Part shown: piece by piece, positions 20,313 to 29,157 of the stretch
Position numbering within the stretch: position 1 is the stretch's first letter
Layout of the letters: each line of letters begins with the position of its first letter
Origin: Dietzia alimentaria 72
Lineage (GTDB): Bacteria > Actinomycetota > Actinomycetes > Mycobacteriales > Mycobacteriaceae
Direction: 5' to 3'
Assembly (NCBI RefSeq): GCF_000226215.1
Contig: NZ_AGFF01000007.1
Span: 248,001-312,000 of the forward strand
Length of the DNA stretch: 64,000 bases
Notes under the pieces: model-generated
The model's database searches: none
Told to the model about the DNA's origin: nothing
What the model saw: the letters and a program-made list of their open reading frames with translations, nothing else
Made by a program: the position numbers and the translations under genes

Positions 20313-21115
20313 CCGAGCAGAAGTCCCCCCTCGCAATCGTCCCCGAAGAGACGCCGGGCCACGGCCTGCTCAAGGGTAAGAAAGTCGTGGTGACGGCCGC
20401 CGCCGGCACCGGCATCGGCTTCTCGTCCGCCCGCCGCGCCGCACTTGAGGGCGCCGACGTGCTGGTCTCCGACTTCCACGAGCGTCGCCTCGGCGAAGCA
20501 CGTGACTCGCTGGCCGCGGAGTTCCCGGACCAGCAGTTCGAGGCGATCGTCTGCAACGTCCAGTCCACCTCCGATGTGGACGCGCTCATCACCGGCGCCG
20601 CCGAGAAGCTCGGCCGGATCGACGTGCTGATCAACAACGCGGGCTTCGGCGGCGAGGCCGAACTCGTGGACATGACCGACGAGGACTGGGACCGCGTCCT
20701 GGACATCACGCTGAACGGGACCTTCCGCGCCACTCGCGCCGCGCTGCGTTACTTCCGGGATGTGGAGCACAACGGCGTGATCGTCAACAACGCCTCGGTA
20801 CTCGGCTGGCGCGCACAGCGGGCGCAGGCCCACTACGCCGCCGCCAAGGCCGGCGTGATGGCGCTGACCCGCAGCTCGGCCATCGAGGGCGCCGATTTCG
20901 GCGTGCGGATCAACGCCGTGGCCCCGTCGCTGGCCCGCCACAAGTTCCTCGAGAAGTCCGCCTCCGCGGAGCTGCTGGATGAGCTCGCCTCCAAAGAGGC
21001 CTTCGGCCGCGCCGCCGACGTGTGGGAGGTCGCGGCCACCATCGCCATGCTGGCCAGCGACTACACCACCTACCTCACCGGCGAGGTCATCTCCATCTCG
21101 TCCCAGCGGGCCTGA
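20309..21115 (+). CDS. ipdF: HIP-CoA pathway hydroxyacyl dehydrogenase, IpdF-like SDR
   Basis: A 268-residue SDR with VVVTAAAGTGIGFSSARRA (TGxxxGxG variant), INNAGFGG and the active-site YAAAK. The TAAAGTGIGF glycine loop, the DFHERRLGEA segment and coupling to fadE30 (ATGA overlap) match IpdF. IpdF oxidises the 5-hydroxyl of the HIP-CoA side-chain-shortened intermediate, by literature on the mycobacterial gene. All SDR catalytic residues are present. A lipoprotein gene converges on it. Confidence 0.87.
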
Positions 21116-21139
21116 CCCGGCTGGCAGCCGAGGGGTCCG

Positions 21140-21952
21140 TCAGGCGGCGCGGACCTTCTCGGCCTGCTTGACGAACGCGTCCATCGCGGCGTTCCGGGCC
21201 TCCTCGGAGACCTCGCCCGTGCCACTGGTCACCGTCACTGTGACCCCCAGGTCGCGGACGGTGCCCGTGATGAGAACGGTGCCCGTGATGAGAACGGTGC
21301 CCGTGCGGACCTCTTGGCCCATCATGTCCATCGAGCTGTCCTGGGATACGGCCGAGAAGTCCTTGACCCCGTCCGGGGCGTCGAGGTCCAGTGGGGTGTT
21401 CACTGTCCGGGTGGTGAGCTCCTGCCCCTCGACAGGAAACACCACGGTCATCTCGGGGCATTCCTCGATCAGCCGGTCGCGCTCGGCCATCTCGTCGGTC
21501 ACCCGGGTCAGCGCCACCGCGTACGAGGTGTCACCGACCAATCCCGACTGGATTGCCAGCGCGCCGGGCTCCGACTGCTCCAGCAGCGAATCCTGGTTGA
21601 TGTCCGCGCAGCGCTCCGGCTCCACGCGCATGCCCTCCGTGAGATCACCGATCGCGCTCATCCCGCCGGAGATCTCCTCCGCAGAAACGGGTTGCAGGCC
21701 CAGGTCGGGTGCGTCCGCGGAGTTGAGCACCAGCTGGTCCAGCGGAGCCTCAGGGGCCCCGTCCCGGGTCTCTGAATCCTCCACCGATTCCGCGGACCCG
21801 GCCTCGGAGGTGGACGAGGTGACGGTGGCCTCGTCGTCGTTCTCGGTTTGACCGATCGTGCAGGCGCCGAGGCTCAGGGCGAGGCCGAGAGCGGCAGTCG
21901 CCGCGAACACACGACTACTGCTGCGGGACGGGGACAGGATGGTAGGGCGCAT
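21140..21952 (-). CDS. Secreted lipoprotein, unknown function
   Basis: A 270-residue protein with a lipoprotein signal peptide: an Arg-rich start, a hydrophobic stretch, and the lipobox LSLGAC with Cys31. An acidic, Ser/Thr/Glu-rich linker (residues 33-70) follows, then a globular part. Near the C-terminus is a short duplicated motif GTVLITGTVLITGTV, encoded by an 18-bp tandem repeat. It resembles the sensor-like lipoproteins common in Mycobacteriales but I cannot name a family. The start ATG 21952 is chosen from the signal peptide. The gene sits between ipdF and kstR2 on the opposite strand. Confidence 0.8.
   Translation of the reverse strand: MRPTILSPSRSSSRVFAATAALGLALSLGACTIGQTENDDEATVTSSTSEAGSAESVEDSETRDGAPEAPLDQLVLNSADAPDLGLQPVSAEEISGGMSAIGDLTEGMRVEPERCADINQDSLLEQSEPGALAIQSGLVGDTSYAVALTRVTDEMAERDRLIEECPEMTVVFPVEGQELTTRTVNTPLDLDAPDGVKDFSAVSQDSSMDMMGQEVRTGTVLITGTVLITGTVRDLGVTVTVTSGTGEVSEEARNAAMDAFVKQAEKVRAA
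21258..21305. repeat. 18-bp tandem repeat inside the lipoprotein gene
   Basis: The unit ACGGTGCCCGTGATGAGA occurs twice (21258-21275, 21276-21293), followed by a partial third copy to 21305. It encodes repeated GTVLIT residues. The frame is kept, so copy number could vary without breaking the gene. Confidence 0.9.
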
Positions 21953-22022
21953 AAAGCGAATTCTAGGCGTCAGTCCGGTTGGTCCACGGGACCCACACGG
22001 ATCCCGCAGCGGGGTTGTACCT

Positions 22023-22036
22023 AGCAAGTGCTTGGT
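22023..22036. promoter_or_regulatory. KstR2 operator before kstR2-fadA6
   Basis: AGCAAGTGCTTGGT perfectly matches AnCAAGnnCTTGnT, 15 bases before the kstR2 ATG. It implies autoregulation of kstR2, with fadA6 in the same transcript. Confidence 0.9.
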
Positions 22037-22051
22037 TGGTACCCTCGGGGT

Positions 22052-22633
22052 ATGACCAGCACCACGAGACGCGAGGAGCTCCTGTCCATCGCGGCAGGCC
22101 TCTTCGCCGAGCGCGGCCTGCGTGCGACTACCGTCCGCGACATCGCGGATTCCGCCGGCATCCTCTCGGGGAGTCTTTACCATCACTTCTCCTCCAAGGA
22201 GGCGATCGTCGACGAGATCCTGCGAGGCTTCCTCAACTCGCTCTTCGGGGAGTACCGACGGATCGTCGACGCCGGACTCGGCCCCCGGGAGACCCTCGAA
22301 GGCTTGGTGCGCGCGTCCTTCGAGGCCATCCATCGGCATCGCGACGAGGTGGCCATCTACCAGGATGAGCTCAAGCATCTCCGCAGCAACCCGATGTTCG
22401 ATTACTTGCGTGAGCGCAACACCGAGTTCCGCGAGATGTGGACCGACGTGCTGCGCCGGGGCATGGCCTCCGGGGAGTTCCGCAGCGACCTCGACGTGCG
22501 CCTGACGTACCGGTTCCTGCGCGACACCGTGTGGGTGGCCGTGCGCTGGTACAGACCCGACGACGACAACGACCACGCCGCAATCGCGGACCAGTATCTC
22601 AACATCGTGCTCGACGGCCTGGCCGTCAGCTGA
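22052..22633 (+). CDS. kstR2: TetR-family repressor KstR2
   Basis: A 193-residue TetR protein. The N-terminal helix-turn-helix TVRDIADSAGILSGSLYHHF lies at about residues 27-46, followed by a C-terminal ligand domain. KstR2 represses ring C/D (HIP) genes and is released by HIP-CoA in mycobacteria. The assignment rests on a perfect KstR2 box 15 bases upstream, four further boxes in the neighbourhood, and fadA6 25 bases downstream. I chose ATG 22052, since an upstream frame start at 22028 would lie inside the operator. Confidence 0.92.
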   Translation: MTSTTRREELLSIAAGLFAERGLRATTVRDIADSAGILSGSLYHHFSSKEAIVDEILRGFLNSLFGEYRRIVDAGLGPRETLEGLVRASFEAIHRHRDEVAIYQDELKHLRSNPMFDYLRERNTEFREMWTDVLRRGMASGEFRSDLDVRLTYRFLRDTVWVAVRWYRPDDDNDHAAIADQYLNIVLDGLAVS

Positions 22634-22658
22634 CCACTTCAACCCCTCGAGGAGAAAC

Positions 22659-23828
22659 ATGACCAGCGTGAACAGCCGTGAGGCATACGTCATCGACGCC
22701 GTCCGGACCCCCGTCGGCAAGCGCGGCGGCAGCCTGTCCGGGCAGCACCCCGCCGACCTCGGCGCGCACGTCATCAAGGCCGTCGTCGAGCGCACCGGTA
22801 TCGACCCGGAGGTCGTCGACGACGTGATCTTCGGCTGCGTCGACGCCATCGGCCCCCAGGCAGGCAACATCGCCCGCTCGGCGTGGCTCGCCGCGGGCAT
22901 GCCGCTGGGCGTCCCCGGCACAACGGTCGACCGCCAGTGCGGCTCCAGCCAGCAGGCCATCCACTTCGGTGCCCAGGCCATCATGTCCGGCACTCAGGAC
23001 GTCATCCTGTTCGGCGGTGTGCAGAACATGAGCGCCCTGCCCATCTCGTCGGCAATGCTCGCCGGCCGCGAATACGGGTTCGACGATCCGTTCACCGGCT
23101 CCACCGGCTGGGTCGAGCGCTTCGGCGACCAGGAAATCTCCCAGTTCAACGGCGCCCAGATGATGGCCGACAAGTGGGACATCTCGCGGCAGGAGATGGA
23201 AGAGTGGGCGTTGCAGTCTCACAACCGTGCCCGTGCCGCCATCGCCGAGGGGCGCTTCGCCGCCGAGTACGTGCCGCTTGCTGGCCTCGAGGCTGACGAG
23301 ACGCCGCGGGAGACCACCCTGGAGAAGATGGCCTCGCTGCCCGTCCTCGCCGAGGGCGGTTCTTTGACAGCGGCCGTGGCGTCGCAGATTTGCGACGGCG
23401 CGTCCGGAGGCCTGCTCGCCTCCGCCGAGGCAGTGGAGAAGTACGGACTCAAGCCCCGTGCACGCATCCACCACCTCACGGTGCGCGGTGACGACCCGGT
23501 GATGATGCTCTCCGCACCGATCCCGGCCACCAAGCACGCGCTGGCCAAGACCGGCCTGTCGATCGGCGACATCGACGTGGTGGAGATCAACGAGGCCTTT
23601 GCCCCGGTTGTGTTGGCCTGGCTGAAGGAGATCGGCGCCGACCCGGCCCGTGTCAACCCTAACGGCGGCGGCATCGCGCTGGGCCACCCGCTGGGTGCGA
23701 CCGGCGCCAAGCTGTTCGCCACCATGCTCAACGAGCTCGAGCGCACGGGCGACCGCTACGGGTTGCAGACCATGTGCGAGGGCGGCGGCACGGCCAACGT
23801 CACGATCATCGAGCGACTCGACAGCTGA
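22659..23828 (+). CDS. fadA6: Acetyl-CoA acetyltransferase (thiolase), FadA6
   Basis: A 389-residue thiolase with nucleophile C94 (DRQCGSSQQA), H343 (GHPLGATG) and C373 (TMCEGGGTAN), so a complete active site. FadA6 performs the thiolytic step in HIP-CoA ring C/D degradation according to family context. GAGGAG precedes the ATG at good spacing. It follows kstR2 on the same strand and ends before a strong terminator. It is distinct from the second thiolase FadA5 at 32580. Confidence 0.92.
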   Translation: MTSVNSREAYVIDAVRTPVGKRGGSLSGQHPADLGAHVIKAVVERTGIDPEVVDDVIFGCVDAIGPQAGNIARSAWLAAGMPLGVPGTTVDRQCGSSQQAIHFGAQAIMSGTQDVILFGGVQNMSALPISSAMLAGREYGFDDPFTGSTGWVERFGDQEISQFNGAQMMADKWDISRQEMEEWALQSHNRARAAIAEGRFAAEYVPLAGLEADETPRETTLEKMASLPVLAEGGSLTAAVASQICDGASGGLLASAEAVEKYGLKPRARIHHLTVRGDDPVMMLSAPIPATKHALAKTGLSIGDIDVVEINEAFAPVVLAWLKEIGADPARVNPNGGGIALGHPLGATGAKLFATMLNELERTGDRYGLQTMCEGGGTANVTIIERLDS

Positions 23829-23863
23829 CACTGCTCGGCTGCGGGACGGCTCGTATGATCTAA

Positions 23864-23900
23864 GCGGACCCGCCACCCAACTGGGTGGCGGGTCCGCTTT
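23864..23900 (+). terminator. Rho-independent terminator after fadA6
   Basis: The arms 23864-23879 and 23882-23897 are perfectly complementary over 16 bases around a 2-base centre (which will open to a small loop) and are followed by TTT. It ends the kstR2-fadA6 unit and can also serve the converging secreted-protein gene. Confidence 0.85.
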
Positions 23901-23922
23901 CATGCACTCGGGTAAGGGCGGG

Positions 23923-24531
23923 CTACTCGCCCTCTCCGGCGCTGCCGGTCTCGCCCAGGCCGCCGCCGAGGATGGCGCCGATGTCGGAACCCGAGTCTGC
24001 GTCGCCGGCGCCTCCGAGCAGTGCGGAGGCGGTGTCGAGTCCACCGTTAGCGCTGCCCATCTCCAGCGAGCCCATGACGGCCTCCATCGGATCGCCCACG
24101 AGGAGGAATGGGTTGACCTCCGGGTTCGAGGGGTCGGAACCGCAGACGCTTACCAGCGCGTACACATTCGACGGGACGTTCTGAGCGGTCACCTTGCCGG
24201 TCGGGTTGACTAGGCTGAGGGGGGCCGTGGGCAAGACGCCGTTCTTGAGCACGATCACGTTCTCGTTGGTGAGCAGCGCCGCGATGAGGACCTCGAGGTC
24301 GCCATCGGCGAGCTGAGCGGCAAGGTCTCCTGCGGCGGCCGTCGGGGTGAGGACGGCGGCGCAGGAGTCGACCAACTCGCCAGCCTCGAGGGTGAACGTC
24401 ACGGAGACGTCATTGCCTTCAGTGGCGTTGGTGTGCGTGGTGGCCATCGCCGCGCCGGCACCGGCAACGGTCAGTGCGGCTGCGGCGCCCAGCGCTGCGG
24501 TGGTGCGGGCGGCGTTACGAACTGTGAACAA
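23923..24531 (-). CDS. Secreted Gly/Ser-rich-tailed protein
   Basis: A 202-residue exported protein. The N-terminal signal peptide (about residues 1-31, ending in AGAAMATTH) is followed by a roughly 100-residue domain with two Cys (VDSCAAVL, VSVCGSD) that could pair. A low-complexity tail rich in Gly, Ser, Ala and Leu (MGSLEMGSANGG...GAILGGGLGETGS) completes it. No lipobox, LPXTG or transmembrane anchor is seen. The tail resembles those of other secreted proteins in this window. The function is unknown. It is not preceded by a KstR2 box. Confidence 0.8.
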   Translation of the reverse strand: MFTVRNAARTTAALGAAAALTVAGAGAAMATTHTNATEGNDVSVTFTLEAGELVDSCAAVLTPTAAAGDLAAQLADGDLEVLIAALLTNENVIVLKNGVLPTAPLSLVNPTGKVTAQNVPSNVYALVSVCGSDPSNPEVNPFLLVGDPMEAVMGSLEMGSANGGLDTASALLGGAGDADSGSDIGAILGGGLGETGSAGEGE

Positions 24532-24640
24532 GGGTGCTCCTCGGGGTGGGGGACGCGGGCTGAGGGGCCCGGTGACTATCAGTCGCTTCTCAGGTTATGG
24601 CATAGATCACCCGGAGCGAGCCGAACCTGTAGAGATGCCA

Positions 24641-24675
24641 GACGCCGCCCCATCCGGGTGTGGAGGGGCGGCGTC
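24641..24675 (-). terminator. Terminator after ipdC
   Basis: The arms 24641-24651 and 24665-24675 pair perfectly over 11 GC-rich bases. It lies 20 bases past the ipdC stop on the minus strand and before the secreted-protein gene. Confidence 0.65.
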
Positions 24676-24695
24676 GGTGTACTACTGGGCTCTGG

Positions 24696-25820
24696 TCAGC
24701 CGAGGCGTCCCAGATCCGCCAGGCGCTCGTGCGCCTGCGTCATGATCCGCTGGATTAGTCCGTCGCAGCTGGGAAGGTCGTCGATCATTCCGACAACCTG
24801 ACCGGAGGCCAGCACGCCGGCCTCGGTGTTGCCCTCGACCAGTCCGGCCTTGAGCAACATCGGGGTGTTGGCAGCCATGACGATCTGCTGCCAGGTGCGG
24901 TCGGACGCCTTCTTCATGTTCAGGCCGTCCTTGGCGAGCTGCTGCCACTTCATGCCCGTCATGGACTTGAACTTGTTGGCGTTCTGAACTGCGGCAGCGA
25001 TGCCCTTGAGCGGGCTGCCGGACTCAAGCGCGTTCACCAGACCGGTCCGCAGGACGCGGTGGGGCATGCCGTCGACGCGGGTGGAGACGACCGTGTCCTG
25101 GAGGCCACGCTCGAGGTACTGCTTCTTCACCGCGTCGGGGACCTGCGAGTCGGTGGTGAGCAGGAAGCGTGTCCCCATGGCCACCCCCGAGGCTCCGTAG
25201 GCCAGCGCCGCGACAAGGCCGCGCCCGTCGAAGAACCCACCCGCAGCTACCACCGGGATAGAGGTGTTCCCCGCGCCGCCGAGTGCATCGATCACGCTGG
25301 GGAGCAGCAGTGTGGTGGCAACAGGCCCGGTGTGTCCGCCGCCCTCGCCGCCCTGGACGATCACCGCGTCGGCGCCCCAGGAGGCCACCTTGACGGCGTG
25401 CTTCGCGGCACCGATGGACGGGATGACGACGAGGCCGTTCTCCTTCAGGCGCGCGATCAACTCGGGCTTGGGCGCGAGGGCGAACGACGCGACCTTCACG
25501 CCGTGACGGATCATCAGCTCACACCGCTCGGCGGCGTCGTCGGCATCCGCCCGCAGGTTGACGCCGAACGGCTTCGAGGTGAGCTCCTTGGTCCGGATGA
25601 TAGCGGCCTCGAGTTCCGCATACGTCATGGTGGCCGAGGCGATGATGCCCAGCCCTCCGGCGTTCGCGGTGGCGGCCGTCAGCTCGGGCCCGGAGACCCA
25701 GCCCATGCCCGTCTGGACGATCGGGTACTCCACGCCGACGAGACGGGTGAAGTCCGTCGACAGCGTAGCCGCGCGGGTGGCGTCGGCCTTGTCGTCGCCG
25801 TCTGTGGTCGGACCGGTCAC
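24696..25820 (-). CDS. ipdC: FMN-dependent oxidoreductase IpdC
   Basis: A 374-residue nitronate-monooxygenase-like TIM-barrel flavoprotein. Motifs are EYPIVQTGMGWVSGPEL, the phosphate-binding IVQGGEGGGHTG, and VVAAGGFFDGRGLVAALAYG. IpdC acts in HIP-CoA ring C/D catabolism as a reductase or double-bond isomerase before ring opening. The GTG start at 25820 overlaps the ipdB stop (GTGA). It is the last gene of echA20-ipdA-ipdB-ipdC and is followed by a terminator. Confidence 0.92.
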   Translation of the reverse strand: MTGPTTDGDDKADATRAATLSTDFTRLVGVEYPIVQTGMGWVSGPELTAATANAGGLGIIASATMTYAELEAAIIRTKELTSKPFGVNLRADADDAAERCELMIRHGVKVASFALAPKPELIARLKENGLVVIPSIGAAKHAVKVASWGADAVIVQGGEGGGHTGPVATTLLLPSVIDALGGAGNTSIPVVAAGGFFDGRGLVAALAYGASGVAMGTRFLLTTDSQVPDAVKKQYLERGLQDTVVSTRVDGMPHRVLRTGLVNALESGSPLKGIAAAVQNANKFKSMTGMKWQQLAKDGLNMKKASDRTWQQIVMAANTPMLLKAGLVEGNTEAGVLASGQVVGMIDDLPSCDGLIQRIMTQAHERLADLGRLG

Positions 25821-26584
25821 TTCGTCGCCTCCGAGGGAACCTCACGGTTGCGAATGCCACGCGGGTCGATGACCTCGCGGATCAGGCGCAGTTCCTCGTC
25901 GGACGGATCACGCGTCACGCCGGCCTCGGCCAGGCCCGCGATCTCGAAGCTCGTGTTCTCCGCGACCTCCTCAGCGGTGACGCCCGGGTGCAGGGTCAGC
26001 GCGCGCATGGTCCGGCCGGGGCCGCCGAAGTCGAACACACCGAGGTTGGTGACGATCTTGGGGATGTGGTGGAAGCGGAAGGCGGGGTCGCCCTCTTCGT
26101 AGCGGTCGTAACCGATGCCACACACGATGTCGACCTTCTCCGGGAACGCGCGCGTGCTGTGCTTGCCGACCCAGTAACTTGTGGCGTGAGCGATCGAGTT
26201 GCCGGGAGCGCCGCGCAGGCCGAACATCTGGCGCTTGGGCTTCTGGACGTCGTCGCCGAAGGCCGACAGGTTCTGGTTGCCGTACTTGTCGATCTGGTTG
26301 GCGCCCATCACCACGTGGCGGGTGCCGGCCTGCAGCACGTCGAATACCCGCGGGAACGGGATGTAGCCCTCGAAGTCGATGAGCTTGCCCAGTGGCGGGG
26401 TCTGGCCCAGGAAGCGGTACTCGCCATCGGTGATGAGCAGGTCCGGCTCCGTGGTCATCCGCGCGAGACGGGCTCCGACGGTGGCCATCGGCGTCATGGG
26501 GGAGGCGAAGATCTCCCCGGCGCCGGCGAAGATCTCCGCACAGGCGATCGCGCAGTACTCGGCGCGTGTGATGTTCTCGCTCAC
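25817..26584 (-). CDS. ipdB: COCHEA-CoA hydrolase beta subunit, IpdB
   Basis: A 255-residue class I CoA-transferase-like beta subunit. With IpdA it forms the hydrolase that opens the last steroid ring of COCHEA-CoA. Visible segments include ITDGEYRFLGQTPP, VVMGANQIDKYGNQNLSAFG and VDIVCGIGYDRYEEG. The SENG-type glutamate motif of true CoA-transferases is not seen, in line with hydrolase activity. The GTG start overlaps the ipdA stop (GTGA), and its own stop overlaps ipdC. Confidence 0.93.
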   Translation of the reverse strand: MSENITRAEYCAIACAEIFAGAGEIFASPMTPMATVGARLARMTTEPDLLITDGEYRFLGQTPPLGKLIDFEGYIPFPRVFDVLQAGTRHVVMGANQIDKYGNQNLSAFGDDVQKPKRQMFGLRGAPGNSIAHATSYWVGKHSTRAFPEKVDIVCGIGYDRYEEGDPAFRFHHIPKIVTNLGVFDFGGPGRTMRALTLHPGVTAEEVAENTSFEIAGLAEAGVTRDPSDEELRLIREVIDPRGIRNREVPSEATK

Positions 26585-27501
26585 TTGGAGCCCTCCTTCT
26601 CGGCCGCGATCTTGGCGGCGAAATTCTTGACGGCCTCCTGGTACGCGGCCTCGTCGCCGGACAGGAACTCCTCGACGAATGCAGCCCAGGACGCCTCGTC
26701 CTTGGCGGATGCCGCGTAGTGCTTCTGAAACGCCTCGTCGCGGCCGTAACCGCCGGCGAAGGTGAAGTGCGCACCGTTTGGCGCCTCCGAGACGGTGTCG
26801 ACGAACATGCGGCTCAGCAGCATGCGCTGCGGGCCGACCTCGTTCATCAGCGCGTCGGCGGAATCCACGACCTCGTCGACCTCGAGGAGGACGGTGTCGG
26901 CGGCCATGGCGTACAGGTCGTCAAAGTATCCGTCGGCGCCGGTGAACGCGGCGTTGCCGTGCTTGTCGGCCTTGTCGAGGTGGATCAGCGCGGCGTCCAT
27001 GCGCAGCGCGGGCATGGCGACCAGGGTCTCGGTCTTGCCCTCGAAGTCATAGGGGGAATCGACGGTCTTGAGTTCGTCGCCCCAGAAGCGGAAGACGTCC
27101 GAGCCCAGGCCGGCACGCGTGGGTAGGAACGGCAGGCGCTGCGCCGCGGCGGTGAGACCGGCGCGGACCATGCCCTCGTCCATCTCGCGGGAGATGATCG
27201 CGCCCTCCGTGCGGCGCTTGGCGAACCACGGGTCGTAGAACGGCGCCGAGTCAAGGGTGACGAAGCCGTAGTACGCCTTGGAGACCTTGCCCGCGGAGCA
27301 GAGAAGTCCCAGATCCGGTCCGCCGTAACTGACGATGGTCAGGTCCGTGAGGTCCTCGCGTCGGAGGATGGCGCGGACGAGGGCCATCGGCTTACGCCGC
27401 GAGCCCCAGCCGCCGATGCCGATGGTCATGCCGCTCTCGAGGCGCCCGACGGCCTCGTCGAGACTGGTGCGCTTGTCGCGCGGGGTGGGGGTCGTCGTCA
27501 C
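26581..27501 (-). CDS. ipdA: COCHEA-CoA hydrolase alpha subunit, IpdA
   Basis: A 306-residue class I CoA-transferase-like alpha subunit. Characteristic segments are MTIGIGGWGSRRKPMALVRA, TIVSYGGPDLGLLCSAGKV and ADKHGNAAFTGADGYFDDL. It pairs with IpdB to hydrolyse the C-ring of COCHEA-CoA. The GTG start at 27501 overlaps the echA20 stop as GTGA, the same coupling seen between all four genes of this operon. Confidence 0.93.
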   Translation of the reverse strand: MTTTPTPRDKRTSLDEAVGRLESGMTIGIGGWGSRRKPMALVRAILRREDLTDLTIVSYGGPDLGLLCSAGKVSKAYYGFVTLDSAPFYDPWFAKRRTEGAIISREMDEGMVRAGLTAAAQRLPFLPTRAGLGSDVFRFWGDELKTVDSPYDFEGKTETLVAMPALRMDAALIHLDKADKHGNAAFTGADGYFDDLYAMAADTVLLEVDEVVDSADALMNEVGPQRMLLSRMFVDTVSEAPNGAHFTFAGGYGRDEAFQKHYAASAKDEASWAAFVEEFLSGDEAAYQEAVKNFAAKIAAEKEGSK

Positions 27502-28283
27502 TTGTTCTCGCCCGTCCTCTCGGATCGCTTGTCTAGGTTCTTGCCGCTCTTCACGAACTCTTCACGATGCTCGTCGGCCACACCGGCGAGGTTGAGTTCG
27601 AACGTGAATCCCTGCTCGATGCGGTACGAGGTCTTCACGTCGATCGGATCGATGTGGTTGATCGCCTCCTTCGCGGCCCGGATCACCCGGGTGTCCTTGG
27701 CCGCGATGGTCTCCGCCAGGGCGCGGGCCGCTGCGTCGAGCTGATCCCGCGGGACCACCTCGTACACCGTCCCCCAGTTGTGCAGCTGCTGCGCGGTGAC
27801 GTTGCGGGAGGTGAAGTACAGCGTGCGCATCATGTGCGGTGGCACCATGCGGGCCAGGTGTGTGGCAGCGCCCAGCGCTCCACGGTCCACCTCCGGCAGG
27901 CCGAAAACCGCGTCGTCGGAGGCGACGATGCAGTCAGCGTTGCCCACGAGACCGATACCGCCGCCCACGCAGAAGCCGTTGACGGCGGCGATCACGGGGA
28001 CCGCACACTCGTAGACGGCGTTGAAGGCCACGTAGCAGCCGCGGTTGGCGGCTAGTAGGTGATCGAACCCCTCGAAGTCCTGCATCTCCTTGATGTCTAC
28101 GCCGGCGTTGAATCCCCGCCCTTCGGCCCGGAGGATCACAACGTGGACCTCTGGGTCGCGGCCGGCGGCGAGGATCTGCTCGCCCAGTTCGAACCAGCCC
28201 GCTGACGGGATGGCGTTGACGGGGGGATAGTCGACGGTGACGGTCGCGATGCCGTCTGCGCCCTTGTCGACGGTGATACCCAT
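27498..28283 (-). CDS. echA20: Ring D hydrolase of the crotonase family, EchA20
   Basis: A 261-residue crotonase-fold protein. It contains VDYPPVNAIPSAGWFELG, the oxyanion-hole segment EGRGFNAGVDIKEM and VNGFCVGGGIGLVGNADC. EchA20 hydrolytically opens ring D of the CoA-linked indanone, just before IpdAB. I chose ATG 28283, with upstream frame residues rejected because they contain the operator. It is the first gene of the operon after the KstR2-type box at 28331, which it shares with a divergent SDR. Confidence 0.9.
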   Translation of the reverse strand: MGITVDKGADGIATVTVDYPPVNAIPSAGWFELGEQILAAGRDPEVHVVILRAEGRGFNAGVDIKEMQDFEGFDHLLAANRGCYVAFNAVYECAVPVIAAVNGFCVGGGIGLVGNADCIVASDDAVFGLPEVDRGALGAATHLARMVPPHMMRTLYFTSRNVTAQQLHNWGTVYEVVPRDQLDAAARALAETIAAKDTRVIRAAKEAINHIDPIDVKTSYRIEQGFTFELNLAGVADEHREEFVKSGKNLDKRSERTGENK

Positions 28284-28330
28284 GGTGCTCCCTTCGCACG
28301 CCACCGCCGCCCGAGGCGGTCCGGTGACTA

Positions 28331-28344
28331 ACCAAACGCTTGCT
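28331..28344. promoter_or_regulatory. KstR2-type operator between echA20 and an SDR
   Basis: ACCAAACGCTTGCT matches AnCAAGnnCTTGnT with a single mismatch (CAAA for CAAG). The surrounding bases extend it to an 18-base near-palindrome ending CTTGGT at 28348. It is the only degenerate box of the five and serves divergent transcripts. Confidence 0.75.
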
Positions 28345-28360
28345 TGGTAGGCTAGCACGC

Positions 28361-29134
28361 ATGACGAACATCGATCTGGGTCTGGCGGGGAAGGTCGTCC
28401 TCGTCACGGGCGGCGTACGAGGAGTGGGGGCCGGGATCAGCCGGGTCTTCCGAGACGCCGGCGCAGTGGTCGTGACCTGCGCACGACGGCCCGCCGACGA
28501 GGGCACCGATGTGGCGGATCTGGAATTTCACTCCGTTGACCTACGTGACCCGGAAGCGGTCCGCGCGATGGTCGAAGCGATCGTCGACAAGCACGGTCGG
28601 CTCGACGTGGTGGTCAACAACGCCGGAGGCGCACCGTTCGCGCTCGCGGCCGACGCCAGCGCCAACTTCCACTCCAAGATCATCGCGCTCAACCTGCTCT
28701 CCGCGCTCACCGTGGCGCAGGAGGCCCACCGAGTCATGCAGCCGGCCGGCGGCTCGATCGTCAACATCTCGTCGGTGTCCGGCCACCGCCCCTCGCCAGG
28801 CACCGCATCGTACGGCGCCGCCAAGGCCGGCATCGACTCGCTCACCCAGTCTCTGGCCGTCGAGTGGGCCCCGGCGGTGCGCGTGAACTCTGTCGTGGTG
28901 GGCCCGGTCAAGACCGAGCTCGCCGAGATGCACTACGGCGACGCCGAGGGCGTGGCCGCCGTCGACGCCACCATCCCCATGGGCCGCATGGCCGAGCCCG
29001 CCGACGTCGGCCAGGCTGCCGCGTTCCTGGCCTCGCCACTCGCCGCGTACATCACCGGCGCCGAACTGCTGGTGCACGGCGGCGGCGAGAAGCCCGCATT
29101 CCTCTCGGCGTCCACCGCCGAGAACAAGCACTGA
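28361..29134 (+). CDS. SDR oxidoreductase, Rv3549c-like position
   Basis: A 257-residue classical SDR with VTGGVRGVGAG, VVNNAGG, ISSVSG and the active-site YGAAK, so catalytically complete. It starts at ATG 28361, 13 bases after the extended operator, with little room for a ribosome-binding site. The gene pair 28361/29158 occupies the same place as two SDR genes beside echA20-ipdAB in M. tuberculosis (Rv3549c, Rv3548c from memory). The substrate is unknown, probably a ring C/D hydroxyacyl-CoA. Confidence 0.86.
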   Translation: MTNIDLGLAGKVVLVTGGVRGVGAGISRVFRDAGAVVVTCARRPADEGTDVADLEFHSVDLRDPEAVRAMVEAIVDKHGRLDVVVNNAGGAPFALAADASANFHSKIIALNLLSALTVAQEAHRVMQPAGGSIVNISSVSGHRPSPGTASYGAAKAGIDSLTQSLAVEWAPAVRVNSVVVGPVKTELAEMHYGDAEGVAAVDATIPMGRMAEPADVGQAAAFLASPLAAYITGAELLVHGGGEKPAFLSASTAENKH

Positions 29135-29157
29135 CCAACACAATCAAGGAGACACAC

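Noticed and set aside
22052-22633. The TetR gene as KstR
   Set aside because: Its upstream box is of the KstR2 type and it is coupled to fadA6, so KstR2 is the better name. No kstR gene is present in the window.
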